This document shows positions 1 to 9,360 of a DNA stretch of 64,000 nt, piece by piece; the stretch's first letter is position 1; every line of letters begins with the position of its first letter. Origin of the DNA: Myceligenerans salitolerans (GTDB lineage Bacteria; Actinomycetota; Actinomycetes; Actinomycetales; Cellulomonadaceae); NCBI RefSeq assembly GCF_017349295.1, contig NZ_JAFMPK010000009.1, positions 1-64,000 on the forward strand. The letters are read 5' to 3'. The notes beneath the pieces are model-generated. The model was not told the DNA's origin. It saw only the letters and a list, made by a program, of their open reading frames with translations, and ran no database searches. The position numbers and the translations under genes were made by a program.

Positions 1-32
1 GGAGAGTAGGACGCCGCCGGACCCCTCTTCAT

Positions 33-68
33 GAAGGCCCCCACTCACACACGTGAGCGGGGGCCTTC
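33..68. terminator. Hairpin terminator of the gene left of the window
   Basis: A 16-bp inverted repeat with one mismatch (arms 33-48 and 53-68, ACAC loop) lies just before gatC. No T-run follows on either strand. It most likely ends transcription of whatever lies to the left, which cannot be seen. Confidence 0.6.
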
Positions 69-133
69 AACACACCCACAGACCAACCCCCCCCACACGC
101 CCAGCCACGAACACCCCCGCGCCCTGTCGCCAC

Positions 134-139
134 TAGACT
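134..139 (+). promoter_or_regulatory. gatC -10 element, leaderless promoter
   Basis: TAGACT sits so that the predicted transcription start, seven bases after its last T, is the A of the gatC ATG at 146. No Shine-Dalgarno sequence is visible before that ATG. Both points favour a leaderless transcript and fix the start codon. Confidence 0.6.
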
Positions 140-145
140 TGCGGC

Positions 146-442
146 ATGTCCACCATCTCCCGAGACGAGGTCGCGCGCGTCGCGGGCCTGGCCCGGATCG
201 ACCTGCGTTCCGACGAGGTCGACCGTCTCGCGGGTGAGCTCGACGTCATCGTCGAGTCCATCGCGCGGGTCAGCCAGGTTGCCACCGCCGACGTCCCCGC
301 GACGAGCCACCCGATCCCGCTCACGAACGTGTTCCGCGACGACGTGCCGCAGCAGCCGCTCCCGCAGCAGGACGTCCTGGCGGCAGCCCCGGAGCAGGAG
401 GACGGCCGGTTCCTCGTCCCGCAGATCCTCGGCGAGGAGTGA
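146..442 (+). CDS. gatC: Aspartyl/glutamyl-tRNA amidotransferase subunit C
   Basis: GatC stabilises the GatA-GatB complex of the cytoplasmic amidotransferase that converts Glu-tRNA(Gln) or Asp-tRNA(Asn) to the amidated form. The 98-residue product has the family's usual length and features: an N-terminal helical part opening SRDEVARVAGLARIDL and a C-terminal 'VPQ' region that wraps round GatA. It starts at a leaderless ATG and is followed after 3 bp by gatA, so the three subunits are co-transcribed. Identification rests on the conserved N-terminus and the gatCAB order. Confidence 0.95.
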   Translation: MSTISRDEVARVAGLARIDLRSDEVDRLAGELDVIVESIARVSQVATADVPATSHPIPLTNVFRDDVPQQPLPQQDVLAAAPEQEDGRFLVPQILGEE

Positions 443-445
443 GAG

Positions 446-1969
446 ATGACCAGTGACATCACGCGCCTGAGCGCGTCAGAGCTCGCCGCGGCGATCGCCG
501 GCGGCACCGTGTCCAGCGTGGAGGCCACGCAGGCCCACCTGGACCGCATCGCGCACGTCGACGGCGACCTGAACGCCTTCCTGCACGTGAGCTCCGAGGA
601 GGCGCTGGCGACCGCGGCCGACGTCGACTCCCGGCGTGCGGCAGGTGAGGAGCTCGGTCCGCTCGCGGGCGTCCCGATCGCCGTGAAGGACGTCGTCGTC
701 ACGAAGGGCCTGCCCACGACGGCGGGCTCGAAGATCCTCGAGGGCTGGATCCCGCCGTACGACGCCACGCTCGTCGAGCGCATCAAGGCCGCCGGACTCC
801 CGATCCTCGGCAAGACCAACATGGACGAGTTCGCGATGGGCTCCTCCACGGAACACTCCGCCTACGGCAACACGAAGAACCCGTGGGACCTCGAGCGCAT
901 CCCGGGCGGTTCCGGCGGCGGTTCCGCCGCCGCCGTCGCCGCACACGAGGCACCGCTCGCCATCGGCACCGACACCGGCGGCTCGATCCGTCAGCCGGGC
1001 GCCGTGACCGGCACGGTCGGCGTCAAGCCCACCTACGGCGGCGTCTCCCGGTACGGCCTCATCGCCATGGCGAGCAGCCTCGACCAGGCGGGCCCGGTGA
1101 CGCGCACGGTTCTCGACGCCGCCCTGCTGCACGAGCTCATCGGCGGCCACGACCCCCACGACTCGACCTCGATCGCCGAGCCGCTGCCCGCTCTCGCGGA
1201 GGCCGCGCGCCAGGGAGCCACGGGTGACCTGAGCGGCCTGCGTGTCGGCGTGGTGAAGGAACTTTCCGGTGAGGGCTACCAGGACGGCGTCAGCGCGCGG
1301 TTCACGGAGTCGCTCGACACGCTGCGCTCGCTCGGCGCCCAGGTGGTCGAGGTCTCGTGCCCCCACTTCACCTACGCGCTCGACGCGTACTACCTGATCA
1401 TGCCGGCGGAGGCGTCCAGCAACCTCGCCAAGTTCGACGGCATGCGCTTCGGTCTGCGGATCGAGCCGGCCGACGGCCCCGTCACGGCGGAACGCGTCAT
1501 GGCGGCGACCCGTGGCACCGGCTTCGGCGACGAGGTCAAGCGCCGCGTCATCCTCGGCACCTATGCCCTGAGCGCCGGCTACTACGACGCGTACTACGGC
1601 AGCGCGCAGAAGGTGCGCACGCTCGTGCAGCGCGACTTCGCCGCCGCGTTCGCGCAGGCGGACGTCCTCGTGTCGCCGACCGCGCCCACCACGGCGTTCA
1701 AGTTCGGCGAGAAGCTCGACGACCCGCTCGCGATGTACCTCAACGACGTGGCGACGATCCCGGCCAACCTCGCCGGCGTCCCCGGCATGTCCGTGCCGAA
1801 CGGACTGTCCGACGGCCTCCCGGTCGGCTTCCAGATCCTCGCCCCGGCGAAGGCCGACGACCGTATGTACCGAGTCGGTGCCGCCCTCGAGGCGGCGCTC
1901 GAGAAGACCTGGGGCGGGCCGCTGCTGGCCCAGGCCCCCGAGCTGAAGACCACGGAGCTGACCCGATGA
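446..1969 (+). CDS. gatA: Aspartyl/glutamyl-tRNA amidotransferase subunit A
   Basis: GatA is the amidase that releases ammonia from glutamine and feeds it to GatB. The 507-residue protein shows the amidase-signature triad: Lys in [10 protein letters not shown] (about residue 80), the cis-Ser region [13 protein letters not shown] (about 153-165) and the nucleophilic Ser in [11 protein letters not shown] (about 176). Length is normal for the family. The gene follows gatC by 3 bp and its stop overlaps the gatB start, as expected for translational coupling of a stoichiometric complex. Confidence 0.97.
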   Translation: MTSDITRLSASELAAAIAGGTVSSVEATQAHLDRIAHVDGDLNAFLHVSSEEALATAADVDSRRAAGEELGPLAGVPIAVKDVVVTKGLPTTAGSKILEGWIPPYDATLVERIKAAGLPILGKTNMDEFAMGSSTEHSAYGNTKNPWDLERIPGGSGGGSAAAVAAHEAPLAIGTDTGGSIRQPGAVTGTVGVKPTYGGVSRYGLIAMASSLDQAGPVTRTVLDAALLHELIGGHDPHDSTSIAEPLPALAEAARQGATGDLSGLRVGVVKELSGEGYQDGVSARFTESLDTLRSLGAQVVEVSCPHFTYALDAYYLIMPAEASSNLAKFDGMRFGLRIEPADGPVTAERVMAATRGTGFGDEVKRRVILGTYALSAGYYDAYYGSAQKVRTLVQRDFAAAFAQADVLVSPTAPTTAFKFGEKLDDPLAMYLNDVATIPANLAGVPGMSVPNGLSDGLPVGFQILAPAKADDRMYRVGAALEAALEKTWGGPLLAQAPELKTTELTR

Positions 1970-3477
1970 CCGCCGCACCGACCACCGATCTCGTGGCCTA
2001 CGACGACGCCGTGCGCCGCTACGACCCGGTCCTCGGCATCGAGGTGCACGTCGAGCTCGGCACACGGACCAAGATGTTCTGCGCGGCCGAGGTCGAGTTC
2101 GGCGGCGAGCCGAACACGCAGACCACGCCCGTGTCCCTCGGACTGCCCGGGGCGCTGCCCGTGGTCAACGGCACCGCCGTCGAGTACGCGATCCGCATCG
2201 GCCTCGCGCTCAACTGCCAGATCGCGGAGTCCTGCCGGTTCGCGCGGAAGAACTACTTCTACCCGGACGTCCCGAAGAACTTCCAGACGTCGCAGTACGA
2301 CGAGCCCATCGCGTACGACGGCTGGATCGACGTCGAGCTCGAGGACGGCGAGACGTTCCGCGTCGAGATCGAGCGCGCACACATGGAGGAGGACGCCGGC
2401 AAGAACACGCACGTGGGCGGTACGACCGGCCGCATCCACGGCGCGGAGTACAGCCTCGTCGACTACAACCGCGCGGGGATCCCCCTCGTGGAGATCGTCA
2501 CCAAGCCCATCGAGGGTGCGGGTGAGCGGGCGCCGGAGGTGGCGCGCGCCTACGTGCAGACGCTGCGCGACATCTTCCGCGCACTCGGCGTGTCCGAGGC
2601 CCGGATGGAGCGCGGCAACGTGCGCGCGGACGTCAACGTCTCCCTGCGTCCCAGCCCGGACCTGCCGTTGGGTACCCGCACCGAGACGAAGAACGTCAAC
2701 TCCTTCCGCTCCGTCGAGCGCACGGTGCGGCACGAGATCTCCCGGCAGGCGGCCGTCCTCGACGCGGGTGGCGTCGTGATCCAGGAGACGCGCCACTGGC
2801 ACGAGGACACCGGCATCACGACGTCGGGCCGTGTGAAGTCCGACGCGGAGGACTACCGCTACTTCCCCGAGCCGGACCTCGTCCCCGTCGCGCCGAGCCG
2901 CGAGTGGGTCGAGGAGATCCGGGCCAGCCTGCCGGAGATGCCCGCGGCACGCCGTCGTCGGCTCCAGCAGGAGTGGGGGTATGCCGACGCGGAGATGCGC
3001 GACGTCGTCAACGCCGGCGCCATCGACCTCATCGAGGCGACCGTGGCCGGGGGAACCTCGCCCGCCGGCGCCCGCAAGTGGTGGATGGGCGAGCTCGCCC
3101 GGCGCGCCAAGCAGGCCGACGTCGCGCTCGCGAGCATGGCGGTCACCCCGGCTCAGATCGCCGAGCTCGAGCAGCTCATCGCGGCCGGCACGATCAACGA
3201 CAAGCTGGCCCGCCAGGTGCTCGACGGCGTGCTCGCGGGCGAGGGCGACCCGGCCGCGGTCGTACGGTCGCGCGGACTCGAGGTCGTGTCGGACGACGGC
3301 GCGCTGCTGGCGGCCATCGACGAGGCGCTCGCCGCGCAGCCCGACATCGTGGAGAAGGTGCGCGGCGGCAACCAGGGTCCCGTCGGCGCGATCATCGGTG
3401 CGGTGATGAAGGCCACCAAGGGGCAGGCGGACGCGAAGCGCGTGCGTGAACTCGTGCTGGAGCGGATCGGACAGTGA
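1966..3477 (+). CDS. gatB: Aspartyl/glutamyl-tRNA amidotransferase subunit B
   Basis: GatB binds the misacylated tRNA and phosphorylates its side chain before amide transfer. The 503-residue product contains the signature start [13 protein letters not shown] and the tRNA-binding YqeY-like C-terminal part (about residues 350-503). The ATG at 1966 overlaps the gatA TGA as ATGA. A longer reading frame extends far upstream inside gatA but begins with low-complexity sequence antisense in character, so it is rejected. gltX at 57.9 kb supplies the glutamylation partner. Confidence 0.96.
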   Translation: MTAAPTTDLVAYDDAVRRYDPVLGIEVHVELGTRTKMFCAAEVEFGGEPNTQTTPVSLGLPGALPVVNGTAVEYAIRIGLALNCQIAESCRFARKNYFYPDVPKNFQTSQYDEPIAYDGWIDVELEDGETFRVEIERAHMEEDAGKNTHVGGTTGRIHGAEYSLVDYNRAGIPLVEIVTKPIEGAGERAPEVARAYVQTLRDIFRALGVSEARMERGNVRADVNVSLRPSPDLPLGTRTETKNVNSFRSVERTVRHEISRQAAVLDAGGVVIQETRHWHEDTGITTSGRVKSDAEDYRYFPEPDLVPVAPSREWVEEIRASLPEMPAARRRRLQQEWGYADAEMRDVVNAGAIDLIEATVAGGTSPAGARKWWMGELARRAKQADVALASMAVTPAQIAELEQLIAAGTINDKLARQVLDGVLAGEGDPAAVVRSRGLEVVSDDGALLAAIDEALAAQPDIVEKVRGGNQGPVGAIIGAVMKATKGQADAKRVRELVLERIGQ

Positions 3478-4058
3478 CCAGAGGGCCGGTGCTGCACGGC
3501 GAGCTGGTGCGCCTGCGGCCGATCGAACCGCGCGACGCCGACCGTCTCTGGGAGGCGGTCCAGGACCCGGAGGGCATGCGCCTGACGGGGACGACGGAGA
3601 CGTTCACGCGGGAGCAGATCGACAAGTGGGCGGCGGTCGTCTCGGACCGCCCCGGCAGGTTCGACTGGGCCGTCGTCCCGGCGGCCGTGCGCGACGGCGT
3701 CCCGGTCAGCGACGAGCTGATCGGCGAGATCGTGCTGAACGACATCGACCCGCAGAGGCGGTCCGCGAACCTGCGGTTGCAGATGCTGCCGAACTATCGC
3801 GGCCGCGGATACGGGCGCGAGGCGATCGAGGAGGTGCTCCGGTTCGCCTTCGTCGGTGACCCGGAGCACCCCGGCCCCCGGCTGCACCGGGTCGGGCTCG
3901 ACGTCCTGAGCATCAACCCGCGGGCGAAGGCCCTGTACGAGTCGCTGGGCTTCCGTGAGGAGGGGCGCCTGCGTGACGTCTACCCGGATGGTGACGGCTG
4001 GTCGGACGCGTACGTGATGAGTGTCCTGGAGGACGAGTACCGGACCGCGAACGACTGA
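3474..4058 (+). CDS. GNAT family N-acetyltransferase (RimJ/RimL type)
   Basis: A 194-residue acetyl-CoA-dependent N-acetyltransferase of the Acetyltransf_3 (RimJ-like) type. It opens with the family's [16 protein letters not shown] pattern. The acetyl-CoA pyrophosphate loop is [15 protein letters not shown] (about residues 103-117) and the late motif is ALYESLGF. The GTG start overlaps the gatB stop as GTGA, so it is translationally coupled to gatCAB, although no functional link is known. The acceptor is unknown; small molecules and ribosomal protein N-termini are both possible for this subfamily. Confidence 0.85.
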   Translation: MTRGPVLHGELVRLRPIEPRDADRLWEAVQDPEGMRLTGTTETFTREQIDKWAAVVSDRPGRFDWAVVPAAVRDGVPVSDELIGEIVLNDIDPQRRSANLRLQMLPNYRGRGYGREAIEEVLRFAFVGDPEHPGPRLHRVGLDVLSINPRAKALYESLGFREEGRLRDVYPDGDGWSDAYVMSVLEDEYRTAND

Positions 4059-4059
4059 C

Positions 4060-4093
4060 CGCGGACGACCGGCCGCGATGTCGGTCGTCCGCG
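4060..4093. terminator. Bidirectional hairpin between convergent genes
   Basis: A perfect 12-bp inverted repeat (4060-4071 and 4082-4093, 10-base loop) lies in the 40-bp gap between the GNAT gene and the converging DoxX gene. It has no T-run, as is common in very GC-rich actinobacteria. Confidence 0.65.
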
Positions 4094-4098
4094 TGGCG

Positions 4099-4635
4099 TC
4101 AGCGGAGCCAGGTCCGGCTTCCCGGGATGCCGGAGGCGGCCCAGGCGCGGCCGAATCCCCACACGTCGCCGGCTCGCGCGACGGCGACGGTGACGGCGAG
4201 AGCCCCGTAGATCACGTGGGTGTCGACGATCGGGTTGTTCGAGCCGGGCGCGAAGGTCCACGCGGAGAGCCACAGCAGGGTCATGATGAGCGCCCCTGAC
4301 GCCGCGGCGATCCGCAGCCCGATACCGAGCAGCAGGGCGATGCCCGTGCCGGCCATTCCGGCGATGAACAGCACGTCCGAGACAGGGTTCGCGAGGCCGC
4401 CGAAGAAGCCGCCGAGGGGCCCCTCGATGTGCCCCAGGTAGCCCGCGGTGGGCGAACTGCCCGTGGTGAGCCATGCCGCATCCGCGGGGGTGGCGTAACC
4501 GAGGCCGAACGACTTGTCGAGTGCGGGCCAGAGGAACACGAAACCCAGGAGGATGCGGCACAGGGCGAGCATCCGGGCGGTGGGGGACTCGGAGGCGGTT
4601 TGGGGAGTCGCTGGCGCGATCTTGGTGGAAGTCAT
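4099..4635 (-). CDS. DoxX family integral membrane protein
   Basis: A 178-residue membrane protein with four hydrophobic segments (about residues 23-40, 85-105, 108-128 and 140-156) and DoxX-like sequence in the first helix (LCRILLGFVFLWPALDK). DoxX proteins are membrane subunits of quinone-linked or redox-stress systems, and the exact role of this branch is unknown. It is transcribed away from ilvD. The start ATG at 4635 directly precedes the hydrophobic core after a polar 20-residue N-terminus. No partner oxidoreductase lies beside it. Confidence 0.75.
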   Translation of the reverse strand: MTSTKIAPATPQTASESPTARMLALCRILLGFVFLWPALDKSFGLGYATPADAAWLTTGSSPTAGYLGHIEGPLGGFFGGLANPVSDVLFIAGMAGTGIALLLGIGLRIAAASGALIMTLLWLSAWTFAPGSNNPIVDTHVIYGALAVTVAVARAGDVWGFGRAWAASGIPGSRTWLR

Positions 4636-4675
4636 GCGCCGAATCGTGCGGCGGTGCGGGGAGTGTGCGGCAGCC

Positions 4676-4690
4676 CATAAAACGTTTATG
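4676..4690. promoter_or_regulatory. Inverted repeat upstream of doxX-like gene, possible operator
   Basis: CATAAA-ACG-TTTATG is a 6+3+6 palindrome and one of the most AT-rich spots in the area. It lies 41 bp upstream of the DoxX start. Position and symmetry suggest a repressor or promoter element; the binding protein is unknown. Confidence 0.35.
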
Positions 4691-4806
4691 CGAGGATATC
4701 GGATCTGTGGTGGCGCCGTCGGCGCCGCAGGTCTGAGCCCGTCGGCGCCGCCCCTGCCGGGTGTCCGTAGTGTGACCCGTGCGTGTCAGGTGCCGGACAG
4801 CGCGAC

Positions 4807-4812
4807 TATCGT
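4807..4812 (+). promoter_or_regulatory. ilvD -10 element, leaderless promoter
   Basis: TATCGT ends seven bases before the A of the ATG at 4819, placing transcription start exactly on that codon. This argues against an upstream in-frame GTG at 4783, which would put the promoter inside the gene. Confidence 0.55.
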
Positions 4813-4818
4813 GACCGC

Positions 4819-6681
4819 ATGAGTCGTCCGCTGCGATCCCGCACCTCCACGCACGGCCGGAACATGGCCGGTGCCCGCGCCCTCTGGCGTGCCACCGGCA
4901 TGGGTTCGGAGGACTTCGGCAAGCCGATCATCGCGATCGCGAACTCGTACACGCAGTTCGTCCCGGGCCACGTGCACCTCAAGGACATGGGTGACCTCGT
5001 GGCGGGTGCCGTCCGGGAGGCCGGCGGCGTGGCCAAGGAGTTCAACACGATCGCCGTCGACGACGGCATCGCGATGGGGCACGGCGGCATGCTGTACTCG
5101 CTCCCGAGCCGCGACCTCATCGCCGACTCGGTGGAGTACATGGTCAACGCACACACCGCCGACGCGCTCGTGTGCATCTCCAACTGCGACAAGATCACGC
5201 CCGGAATGCTCAACGCGGCGCTCCGGCTGAACATCCCCGCGATCTTCGTCTCCGGCGGGCCCATGGAGGCCGGAAAGGCGATCGTCGCCGACGGCGTCGC
5301 CAGGACCCCCCTCAACCTCATCAACGCGATCAACTACTCGGCCGACGAGAACGTCGACGACAAGGCCCTCGGGATGGTCGAGGAGAACGCCTGCCCGACG
5401 TGCGGGTCGTGCTCGGGAATGTTCACCGCGAACTCGATGAACTGCCTCACCGAGGCGCTCGGGCTCTCCCTGCCGGGCAACGGCTCCACGCTCGCCACGC
5501 ACGCCGCACGCAAGGAACTCTTCCTGAACGCCGGCCGCACCATCGTGGACCTCACGCGCCGCTATTACGAGAACGAGGACGACACGGCCGCGCCCCGCGG
5601 GATCGCCACGAAGGATGCCTTCACGAACGCCATGGCGCTGGACGTCGCGATGGGTGGCTCCACGAACACCGTGCTGCACATCCTCGCGGCGGCGCAGGAG
5701 GCCGAGGTCGACTTCACGCTCGCGGACATCGAGGAGCTCAGCCGGCGTGTGCCCTGCCTGAGCAAGGTGGCGCCCAACCACCCGAGCTTCCACATGGAGG
5801 ACGTGCACCGGGCGGGCGGCATCCCGGCGCTGCTCGGTGAGCTGGACCGCGCCGGCCTGCTGGCCCGTGAGGTCACCACCGTGCACACCCCGACGATGCG
5901 TGAGTGGCTCGACGACTGGGACATCCGCGGTGGGAAGGCGACCGACGAGGCGCTCGAACTGTTCCACGCCGCGCCCGGCGGCGTGCGCACCACGCAGGCG
6001 TTCTCGACCTCGAACCGCTGGGAGTCGCTCGACACGGACGCCGCCGAGGGCTGCATCCGCGACATCGAGCACGCGTACACCGTCGAGGGCGGCCTCGCCG
6101 TGCTGCGCGGGAACCTCGCCGAGGACGGCGCCGTCTTCAAGACGGCCGGCGTCGACCCGGACGTGTTCCGGTTCCGCGGCCGGGCGCTCGTCTGCGAGTC
6201 GCAGGACGAGGCCGTCGAGAAGATCCTGACCAAGCAGGTCGAGCCCGGCCACGTCGTCGTCGTGCGGTACGAGGGGCCGGCCGGCGGGCCGGGCATGCAG
6301 GAGATGCTGTACCCGACGTCCTTCATCAAGGGCCGCGGCCTGGGCAAGCAGGTCGCGCTCATCACCGACGGGCGCTTCTCGGGCGGGTCGAGCGGGATCT
6401 CCGTCGGGCACGTCTCCCCGGAGGCCGCCGCCGGTGGCACGATCGGGCTGGTCGAGGACGGGGACGAGATCTCGATCGATGTCGAGGCGCGATCCATCGT
6501 GCTGCACGTGCCCGACGACGTGCTGGCGGAGCGGCGCCAGAAGATGGAGTCGTCCGAGCGTCCGTGGCAGCCTGCCGCGCGCGACCGGTACGTGTCGCCC
6601 GCGCTGCGTGCCTACGCCGCGCTCGCCACCAGCGCCGACAAGGGCGCGGTGCGAGACCTGTCGCGGCTCCCGGCACGCTGA
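4819..6681 (+). CDS. ilvD: Dihydroxy-acid dehydratase
   Basis: IlvD dehydrates 2,3-dihydroxy-isovalerate and 2,3-dihydroxy-3-methylvalerate to the 2-oxo acids of valine and isoleucine. The 620-residue protein has normal length. The iron-sulfur cysteines appear in [10 protein letters not shown] and [19 protein letters not shown] (about residues 121 and 193-212), and the C-terminal swivel part carries [12 protein letters not shown]. It stands alone, away from ilvBNC, which is common in actinobacteria. The start is set by the leaderless -10 element. Confidence 0.97.
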   Translation: MSRPLRSRTSTHGRNMAGARALWRATGMGSEDFGKPIIAIANSYTQFVPGHVHLKDMGDLVAGAVREAGGVAKEFNTIAVDDGIAMGHGGMLYSLPSRDLIADSVEYMVNAHTADALVCISNCDKITPGMLNAALRLNIPAIFVSGGPMEAGKAIVADGVARTPLNLINAINYSADENVDDKALGMVEENACPTCGSCSGMFTANSMNCLTEALGLSLPGNGSTLATHAARKELFLNAGRTIVDLTRRYYENEDDTAAPRGIATKDAFTNAMALDVAMGGSTNTVLHILAAAQEAEVDFTLADIEELSRRVPCLSKVAPNHPSFHMEDVHRAGGIPALLGELDRAGLLAREVTTVHTPTMREWLDDWDIRGGKATDEALELFHAAPGGVRTTQAFSTSNRWESLDTDAAEGCIRDIEHAYTVEGGLAVLRGNLAEDGAVFKTAGVDPDVFRFRGRALVCESQDEAVEKILTKQVEPGHVVVVRYEGPAGGPGMQEMLYPTSFIKGRGLGKQVALITDGRFSGGSSGISVGHVSPEAAAGGTIGLVEDGDEISIDVEARSIVLHVPDDVLAERRQKMESSERPWQPAARDRYVSPALRAYAALATSADKGAVRDLSRLPAR

Positions 6682-6768
6682 GAGGTCGCGAGCAGGCAGC
6701 GTCGTCGCTCCGGACACCGCGAAATGGCGTTGCCCCCTGAGCCGACGGACGACTAGGGTCTCGCGCTT

Positions 6769-7563
6769 GTGCGCGTCTACGCCCGGATCCTCGCCGCGGG
6801 TTTCCGCACCCAGTCCCGCTACCTCCCCGCCGCGTTCGCCGGCCTGCTCGCCAACGCCACGTTCGGCCTGCTCAAGTCCGGAATCCTGCTGACCCTCGTC
6901 GACGACGGCGGGGGCGAGCTCGACGGGTACACCGCCGGGACGATGGCCGCCTACGTGTGGCTGAGCCAGGGCCTGCTCGGATCGGTGAACATCTGGTCCC
7001 TGCCGAGCTCGGCGGAGCGGATCAAGTCCGGAGACATCGCGGTGGACTTCCTGCGTCCGGCCGACGTGCAACTCGCGAGCATCGCCGACGACGTCGGCCG
7101 CGGCCTGTTCGCGCTGATCCCGCGCGGTCTCCCGAGCGTGGGCGTGGGCGTGCTCCTGGTGGGCATGGCGATGCCGGCTCAGGTGCTCCCGTACGCGCTC
7201 GGCGCGGTGAGCCTCGCGCTGGGCATCACGCTCTCGCACGCCCTGGCCTACCTGCTCGGCACGGCCGGGTTCTGGCTCGTGGAGGTACGCGGCCTGCAGG
7301 TGCTGTACATGGGCGTGGCGGGCCTGCTGACGGGCCTGATCACGCCGGTCTGGCTGTTCCCCGGCTGGCTGGAGGCGATCGCCGTCGCCACCCCGTTCCC
7401 CGCCGTGATGATGTACCCGATCGACGTGCTCAGCGGCCGGACCACCGGCACCGACGCGCTGTGGCTGCTCGCCGTGCAGGCGGGCTGGCTGGCGCTCGCG
7501 CTCGCCGCGGGCCAGGTCGCGACCCGGCTGGGGAGGCGCACGCTGGAGGTGCAGGGTGGGTGA
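6769..7563 (+). CDS. ABC-2 type exporter permease, first subunit
   Basis: A 264-residue polytopic membrane protein with about six hydrophobic spans, resembling the ABC-2 permeases formerly called DUF990. Members typically begin with a short basic segment followed by a long first span, as in VRVYARILAAGFRTQSRY here. It starts with GTG; TAGGGT at 6754-6759 could drive it. Its 3' end overlaps the next permease by 8 bp. The pair probably forms a heterodimeric channel with the downstream ATPase. The substrate is unknown, and the ole-like island begins immediately beyond. Confidence 0.8.
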   Translation: MRVYARILAAGFRTQSRYLPAAFAGLLANATFGLLKSGILLTLVDDGGGELDGYTAGTMAAYVWLSQGLLGSVNIWSLPSSAERIKSGDIAVDFLRPADVQLASIADDVGRGLFALIPRGLPSVGVGVLLVGMAMPAQVLPYALGAVSLALGITLSHALAYLLGTAGFWLVEVRGLQVLYMGVAGLLTGLITPVWLFPGWLEAIAVATPFPAVMMYPIDVLSGRTTGTDALWLLAVQAGWLALALAAGQVATRLGRRTLEVQGG

Positions 7564-8386
7564 CGGCCTCGCCGGCAGGGCGAGCGAGTTGGTGCGTCCC
7601 TACCGCGCCGTGCTCGCGTCGCGGGTCCGCGCGCAGCGCGCGTACCGGGCGAGCTTCCGGGCGGACCTGTTCGGCACCGCGGTCGTCGGGCTGACGGAGC
7701 TGGCCGAGGTGGTCGTGCTCTTCTCGGCCGCGAACGGGACCCTGGGCGGACTCGACCTCATGCAGGCGCTCCTCGTCTTCGGGCTCGCCGAGCTGGCGTT
7801 CTCGAACGCCGACATGCTGTTCGGGCACGTCGACAGCCTCGCGCGGCAGGTACGGTCCGGGACCGTCGACATCCTGTACCTGCGGCCCCAGCCGTTGCTC
7901 GCCCAGCTCGTCACCAGCGACATCAGCCTACGGCGCGTCGGACGCTCCGCGCTGGCCGTCGTCGTCCTCGTCGTCGCGCTCGTCGTGAACGACGTCGACT
8001 GGGGACCGCGGGCCGTAGCGCTGCTGGCGATGTCACTGGTGTGCGGGTTCGCGATCTTCTGCGCCAACTTCGTCACGGCGGGCGGGCTGCAGTTCTTCCT
8101 GCTCAACGCGCAGGAGGTGACCAACGCGTTCGTGTACGGCGGGCGACACGCGTCCACCCAGCCCGCCACCGTGTGGGTGCGCAGCATCACGGTGATCTTC
8201 GGGTTCGTGTTCCCCATGGCGTTCTGTGCCTACCTGCCGGCGATGCTGCTGCTCGGCGAGCCCGGCGCGGAATGGCTGCCCGCCTGGCTCGGGTGGTACG
8301 CGCCGGCCGCCGCGGCGTGGGCATGGACGGTCGCGCTGCTCGCGTGGCGGGCCGGAGTACGGCACTACCAGGGAGGCGGAGGATGA
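7556..8386 (+). CDS. ABC-2 type exporter permease, second subunit
   Basis: The 276-residue second permease has six predicted spans and the family's basic N-terminus (RPYRAVLASRVRAQRAYR). It starts with GTG inside the end of the first permease and ends in an ATGA overlap with the ATPase gene, so the three proteins are translationally coupled. This trio (two DUF990-like permeases plus NatA-like ATPase) is a recurrent actinobacterial exporter arrangement with no firmly known substrate. Confidence 0.8.
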   Translation: MGDGLAGRASELVRPYRAVLASRVRAQRAYRASFRADLFGTAVVGLTELAEVVVLFSAANGTLGGLDLMQALLVFGLAELAFSNADMLFGHVDSLARQVRSGTVDILYLRPQPLLAQLVTSDISLRRVGRSALAVVVLVVALVVNDVDWGPRAVALLAMSLVCGFAIFCANFVTAGGLQFFLLNAQEVTNAFVYGGRHASTQPATVWVRSITVIFGFVFPMAFCAYLPAMLLLGEPGAEWLPAWLGWYAPAAAAWAWTVALLAWRAGVRHYQGGGG

Positions 8387-9360
8387 GCGGGACGACGTCG
8401 GACACGATCGTGGAGGTGCGCGGCCTGAGCCGCGACTTCCGGGTGCGCGACGGGCTGAAGGTCCGGCGGCTGACCGCCGTCGACCGGATGACCTGGAGCA
8501 TCGCCGCGGGCGAGGCGGTCGGGTACATCGGCGCCAACGGCGCCGGGAAGTCCACCACGATCAAGATGCTCGCCGGCATCCTCGTGCCGACCGCCGGCGA
8601 CGTGCATACCTGCGGGCTGAGACCGGTCAAGGACCGCAAGAAGCTCGCGCGACGGATCGGGGTCGTGTTCGGGCAGCGGTCGCAGCTGTGGTGGGACCTG
8701 CCCGTGCGGGAGTCCTTCGGCATCCTCGCCGCGATCCACTCGCTGTCCCGCGCCCGGGAACGGGCCCGCACCGACGAACTCGTCGAGACCCTCGACATGG
8801 GCGACTACCTCGGCACGCCCGTGCGGCAGCTGTCGCTCGGGCAACGGATGCGCGCCGAGGTCGCGGCCGCGCTGCTGCACCGGCCGCAGCTGCTGATCCT
8901 CGACGAGCCGACCATCGGGCTCGACGTGCTCTCCAAGCAGCGGCTGCGCGAGTTCCTGGTCCGCGAGCGGGCGGAGCACGGCACCACCCTGCTCCTCACC
9001 ACGCACGACATGGGCGACGTCGAGCGGCTGTGCGACCGCGTCCTCGTGGTGGACCACGGACGGCTCGCCTACGACGGGAGCCTCGACGGGCTCGGCCGGA
9101 CAGTCGGGGCGGAGCGCGTGCTGGTCGTGGACCTCGCCGAACCGTGCGCCGAGCTCGCCGTGCCCGGCGCGCGGCACCTGCGCAGCGAGGGCGGCGGCCT
9201 GCGGCAGCACCTCGCGTTCGACCCGGCCGCGACGACGGCCGCCCGCGTGCTCGCCGCCGTCTCCGAACAGGCCGACGTCCTGGACCTGACGATCGCCGAG
9301 CCCGCCGTCGAGGACGTGGTGCGCCGGATCTACGAACGCGCCACCACCAGCTCCTCGTAA
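8383..9360 (+). CDS. ABC exporter ATP-binding protein
   Basis: A 325-residue ATPase powering the two preceding permeases. All catalytic motifs are intact: Walker A GANGAGKSTT (about residues 51-60), Q-loop region VFGQRSQLWWDLPV, signature LSLGQRMR (about 150), Walker B LLILDEPTIGLD and H-loop LLTTHD. The C-terminal 80 residues form the regulatory extension usual in drug and antibiotic exporters. Its 3' end overlaps the converging P450 gene by 31 bp. It contrasts sharply with the degenerate ATPase at 19.8 kb. Confidence 0.9.
   Translation: MSGTTSDTIVEVRGLSRDFRVRDGLKVRRLTAVDRMTWSIAAGEAVGYIGANGAGKSTTIKMLAGILVPTAGDVHTCGLRPVKDRKKLARRIGVVFGQRSQLWWDLPVRESFGILAAIHSLSRARERARTDELVETLDMGDYLGTPVRQLSLGQRMRAEVAAALLHRPQLLILDEPTIGLDVLSKQRLREFLVRERAEHGTTLLLTTHDMGDVERLCDRVLVVDHGRLAYDGSLDGLGRTVGAERVLVVDLAEPCAELAVPGARHLRSEGGGLRQHLAFDPAATTAARVLAAVSEQADVLDLTIAEPAVEDVVRRIYERATTSSS

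Noticed and set aside
4703-4752. Direct repeat CGTCGGCGCCGC twice upstream of ilvD
   Set aside because: Two short GC-only copies are easily met by chance at this base composition, and nothing else marks them as a site.
4786-7239. 817-codon open frame on the minus strand across ilvD and the first ABC permease
   Set aside because: It is antisense to ilvD, which carries all family motifs, and its translation is Arg/Asp/His/Gly-rich low complexity typical of reverse frames in high-GC DNA.
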